Below are positions 62,147 to 64,000 of a DNA stretch of 64,000 bases, piece after piece (within the stretch, counting starts at the first letter, position 1; the number at the start of each line of letters is the position of its first letter). Source of the stretch: Candidatus Borkfalkia ceftriaxoniphila (GTDB lineage Bacteria; Bacillota; Clostridia; Christensenellales; Borkfalkiaceae); NCBI RefSeq assembly GCF_004134775.1, contig NZ_SDOZ01000004.1, positions 62,001-126,000 of the forward strand, written 5' to 3'. The notes beneath the pieces were generated by a model, which was not told the DNA's origin, made no database searches, and worked only from the letters and a program-made list of their open reading frames with translations. The position numbers were made by a program, and so were the translations under genes.

Positions 62147-63193
62147 ATGCAGAGAAATATCGCTTTGGTCAATTTGGACAACGTCGTCCGCAACGCGGAA
62201 AATATCCGCTCGGTCATCGGTTCGGCAAAACTATGCGCGGTCGTCAAGTGCGACGGCTACGGCCACGGCGCCGCCGCAATCGCGAACGCCCTGCACGGGG
62301 TATGCGACTCGTTTGCAGTGGCGCTCGTCGACGAGGGCGCGCAGATCCGCGCGGCGGGGGTGGACGAGGATATCCTCGTATTGCAGCCCGCGCTTGACGA
62401 AACGGAAGTTCTGCGCGCTGCCGCTTACAACATGATCCTCACGCTCGCGGACGACAACGACTTTTTGCTCGTGAAAAAGACGTGCGAAAAATTCGGAGTA
62501 CGCGTGCGCGTGCACCTGAAAGCCAATACGGGCATGAACCGCCTGGGCTATGAATACTGGCAGTTCCTCAATTCCTGTCTGCTCGTGAAAAAGCAAACGG
62601 ATATTTCGGTGGAAGGAGTGTATTCGCACTTTTATCTTCCCGAAAGCAGATCGGAAACGCGCGCGCAGTACGAGTTGTTCCTGCGCTTTTGCAGCGTGGC
62701 GGAAGGGGTGTTCGGAAAACTTACCAAACACATTGCGGCGAGCGGCGGCGTATTTGCCGACGCCGCCTATCATATGGACATGGTGCGCTGCGGCATCGCA
62801 TTATACGGCTATCTGCCGCGCGGCATCAGATCGGATAAGCGTTTTTTGCCGGCGCTCTGCGTATACACGCATGCGGCGGCGGGCAGAAAATACGAATTCG
62901 GCGGCATCGCCTACGGCCGTGCGAACGGCAGGTCGGGCGATCTGACGACGCTCCGCATCGGCTACGGGGACGGGTTTTTCCGTGCGGGCGGGATCGGGAA
63001 TATCAACAATCTGTGTATGGACGCATGCGTGGTGTCGGGCGCGCACGCTAAGGGCGAGCCCGTGCTCGTTTTCGCCGACGCGGACGAATACGCGCGGCGG
63101 CATAACACCATTTCGTACGAGGCTCTGTGCTCTGTCACAAAGCGCGCCGAATTCGTGTACGTGCGCGGCTTGGAGCAGAAAAATAAGGAATGA
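62147..63193 (+). CDS. alr: Alanine racemase family protein
   Basis: The 348-residue protein has the PLP lysine K34 in AVVKCDGYGHG, the substrate loop KANTGMNRLGY, and the second catalytic tyrosine region LRIGYGDGFFRAG. It interconverts L- and D-alanine for peptidoglycan. The usual VKANAYGHG reads VKCDGYGHG here, so a related amino acid racemase is possible. GGGAGGG precedes ATG 62147. Its stop overlaps the next gene's start. Confidence 0.9.
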   Translation: MQRNIALVNLDNVVRNAENIRSVIGSAKLCAVVKCDGYGHGAAAIANALHGVCDSFAVALVDEGAQIRAAGVDEDILVLQPALDETEVLRAAAYNMILTLADDNDFLLVKKTCEKFGVRVRVHLKANTGMNRLGYEYWQFLNSCLLVKKQTDISVEGVYSHFYLPESRSETRAQYELFLRFCSVAEGVFGKLTKHIAASGGVFADAAYHMDMVRCGIALYGYLPRGIRSDKRFLPALCVYTHAAAGRKYEFGGIAYGRANGRSGDLTTLRIGYGDGFFRAGGIGNINNLCMDACVVSGAHAKGEPVLVFADADEYARRHNTISYEALCSVTKRAEFVYVRGLEQKNKE

Positions 63194-63729
63194 CGATGCA
63201 AAAGCAACAACTTCGCGCCCGCATGAAAGCGCTGCGCGCAGCCTGCGAAGATCGGCGGGCGCGGGATAACGGCATATTCGAAAATCTGTTTTCCCAACCC
63301 TTTATGAATGCGGAAACGTTTTTCGTCTACGTTTCTTTCGGGAGCGAGGCGGATACGCGGCGCATCATAGAGGAACTTTTCAAACGAGGCAAAACAGTCT
63401 TTTTACCCCGCGTGGCGGGGCAACGGATGCAGTGCGTCCGCTACGTCGGACAAGCGCTCGAAAAGGGCGCGTTCGGCATTATGGAACCGCAAGGGGACGC
63501 CGAAGAAATTGTGCCCGACGTATGCCTGACGCCGCTTCTGGCGGCTGACAGGCGCTGTGCGCGGCTGGGCTACGGCGGGGGATACTACGACAGGTTTTTT
63601 ATGGACAAGCAGTTGTGCAAAGTCGGGCTCGCCTATTCTTTTCAGATCGTAAACGAAGTGCCTGCGGAGCCGACGGACGTTTTTTTGGACGCCGTCGCGA
63701 CCGAGCGGGAAGTATTATATCGGAGGTAA
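63190..63729 (+). CDS. 5-formyltetrahydrofolate cyclo-ligase family protein
   Basis: The 179-residue protein has the MTHFS signature: KQQLRARMKALR, VYVSFGSEADTRRIIEELF, and RLGYGGGYYDRF. It converts 5-formyl-THF to methenyl-THF using ATP. ATG 63190 overlaps the alr stop; a second ATG at 63196 has a better AAGGA spacing and may be the real start. Confidence 0.93.
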   Translation: MTMQKQQLRARMKALRAACEDRRARDNGIFENLFSQPFMNAETFFVYVSFGSEADTRRIIEELFKRGKTVFLPRVAGQRMQCVRYVGQALEKGAFGIMEPQGDAEEIVPDVCLTPLLAADRRCARLGYGGGYYDRFFMDKQLCKVGLAYSFQIVNEVPAEPTDVFLDAVATEREVLYRR

Positions 63730-63736
63730 ATCGCAA

Positions 63737-64000
63737 ATGTTGCAATGGGCATGGGAATATACCAAACGCGTGGGCACGCTGCTCATTATGAATTTTCTGT
63801 TCGGGATCACGATGTTCCTCGTATTCGCGCTCGATAACGTGGCGGCGCGCGTTGCGATCGTCTTTGTCATGCTGGCGGCGATGTTCGCGCTGGACTTTTT
63901 CCTCATGCGTTCCGCGGGAGAACAGGATTTCAAGATGAGCGTCATTGGCGAGGCGAAGCGCAGGAATAAGCCGAGCGGCGCGCCCGAAGGGCATTCCACC
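63737..64000 (+). CDS. Small membrane protein, 3' end outside window
   Basis: The frame starts at ATG 63737 after GGAGG and runs open to the window edge, with 88 residues visible. Two hydrophobic helices are seen (LLIMNFLFGITMFLVFAL and VAIVFVMLAAMFALDFFLM), then a basic tail KRRNKPSG. Function unknown. It begins 7 nt after the cyclo-ligase gene, probably in the same operon. Confidence 0.7.
   Translation, partial: MLQWAWEYTKRVGTLLIMNFLFGITMFLVFALDNVAARVAIVFVMLAAMFALDFFLMRSAGEQDFKMSVIGEAKRRNKPSGAPEGHST

Overview
The window is about 64 kb of a bacterial chromosome with moderately high GC. The gene set points to a Gram-positive anaerobe of the class Clostridia. It has GGAGG ribosome binding sites, sigma-A promoters with 17-bp spacers, tandem M29 aminopeptidases, class III fructose-1,6-bisphosphatase, type III pantothenate kinase, and families typical of Clostridia (DUF4364, DUF6062, a TSCPD-domain protein, YerC). 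Large InlB/MBG-repeat surface proteins would fit an uncultured gut lineage such as Christensenellales; that placement is inference. I see no phage, IS element, CRISPR array or rRNA, and one tRNA, Thr(CGT).

Layout. 1-9.2 kb: the end of an MBL-fold hydrolase, an acetyltransferase/pentapeptide pair, two M29 peptidases, a VWA protein, GNAT, MFS and MATE genes and a DUF5677-like protein. 9.2-16.1 kb: TSCPD and DUF4364 proteins, an HPr-like protein without its phospho-histidine, a NUDIX hydrolase, an ECF S-component/coaX/hom operon behind a structured leader, and an ATP-grasp ligase. 16.1-30 kb: a Cys-rich protein, a glycosyltransferase-acyltransferase fusion, mutY, a shikimate kinase-like gene, uppP, ychF, argS, a second glycosyltransferase with a TetR regulator, a diacylglycerol kinase-like gene and the tRNA. 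30-39.7 kb: ligD, galT, a membrane protein ending in a ribosomal uL15-like domain, birA-bioY, and a Crp/Fnr regulator divergent from a ferredoxin protein. 39.8-52.4 kb: a surface module made of a roughly 2300-residue MBG-repeat lipoprotein, an ABC exporter and an Ig/beta-helix protein. 52.5-60.4 kb: two amino-acid-type ABC importers flanking fbp, the second followed by yerC. 60.4-64 kb: an SGNH hydrolase, an HTH membrane protein, alanine racemase, 5-formyl-THF cyclo-ligase and a partial membrane gene.

The most unusual content is in the two importers. Both substrate-binding lipoproteins look circularly permuted, at two different points of the fold. In the first, the segment that normally ends the protein sits directly after the lipobox. 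In the second, the segment that normally starts the mature protein is at its C-terminus. Both partner ATPases also carry extra charged segments of about 40-45 residues in the helical region. Other notable points are five genes whose start codon lies only 6-9 nt after the -10 box (apparent leaderless mRNAs), palindromic operator candidates for three regulators, and an AT-rich segment near the 3' end of the giant surface gene.

Several genes suggest a shared cell-envelope glycolipid theme (two related GT4 enzymes, one fused to an acyltransferase; a lipid kinase; UppP), but they are scattered and the link is inference. birA with bioY and the ECF gene with coaX suggest salvage of biotin and perhaps pantothenate.
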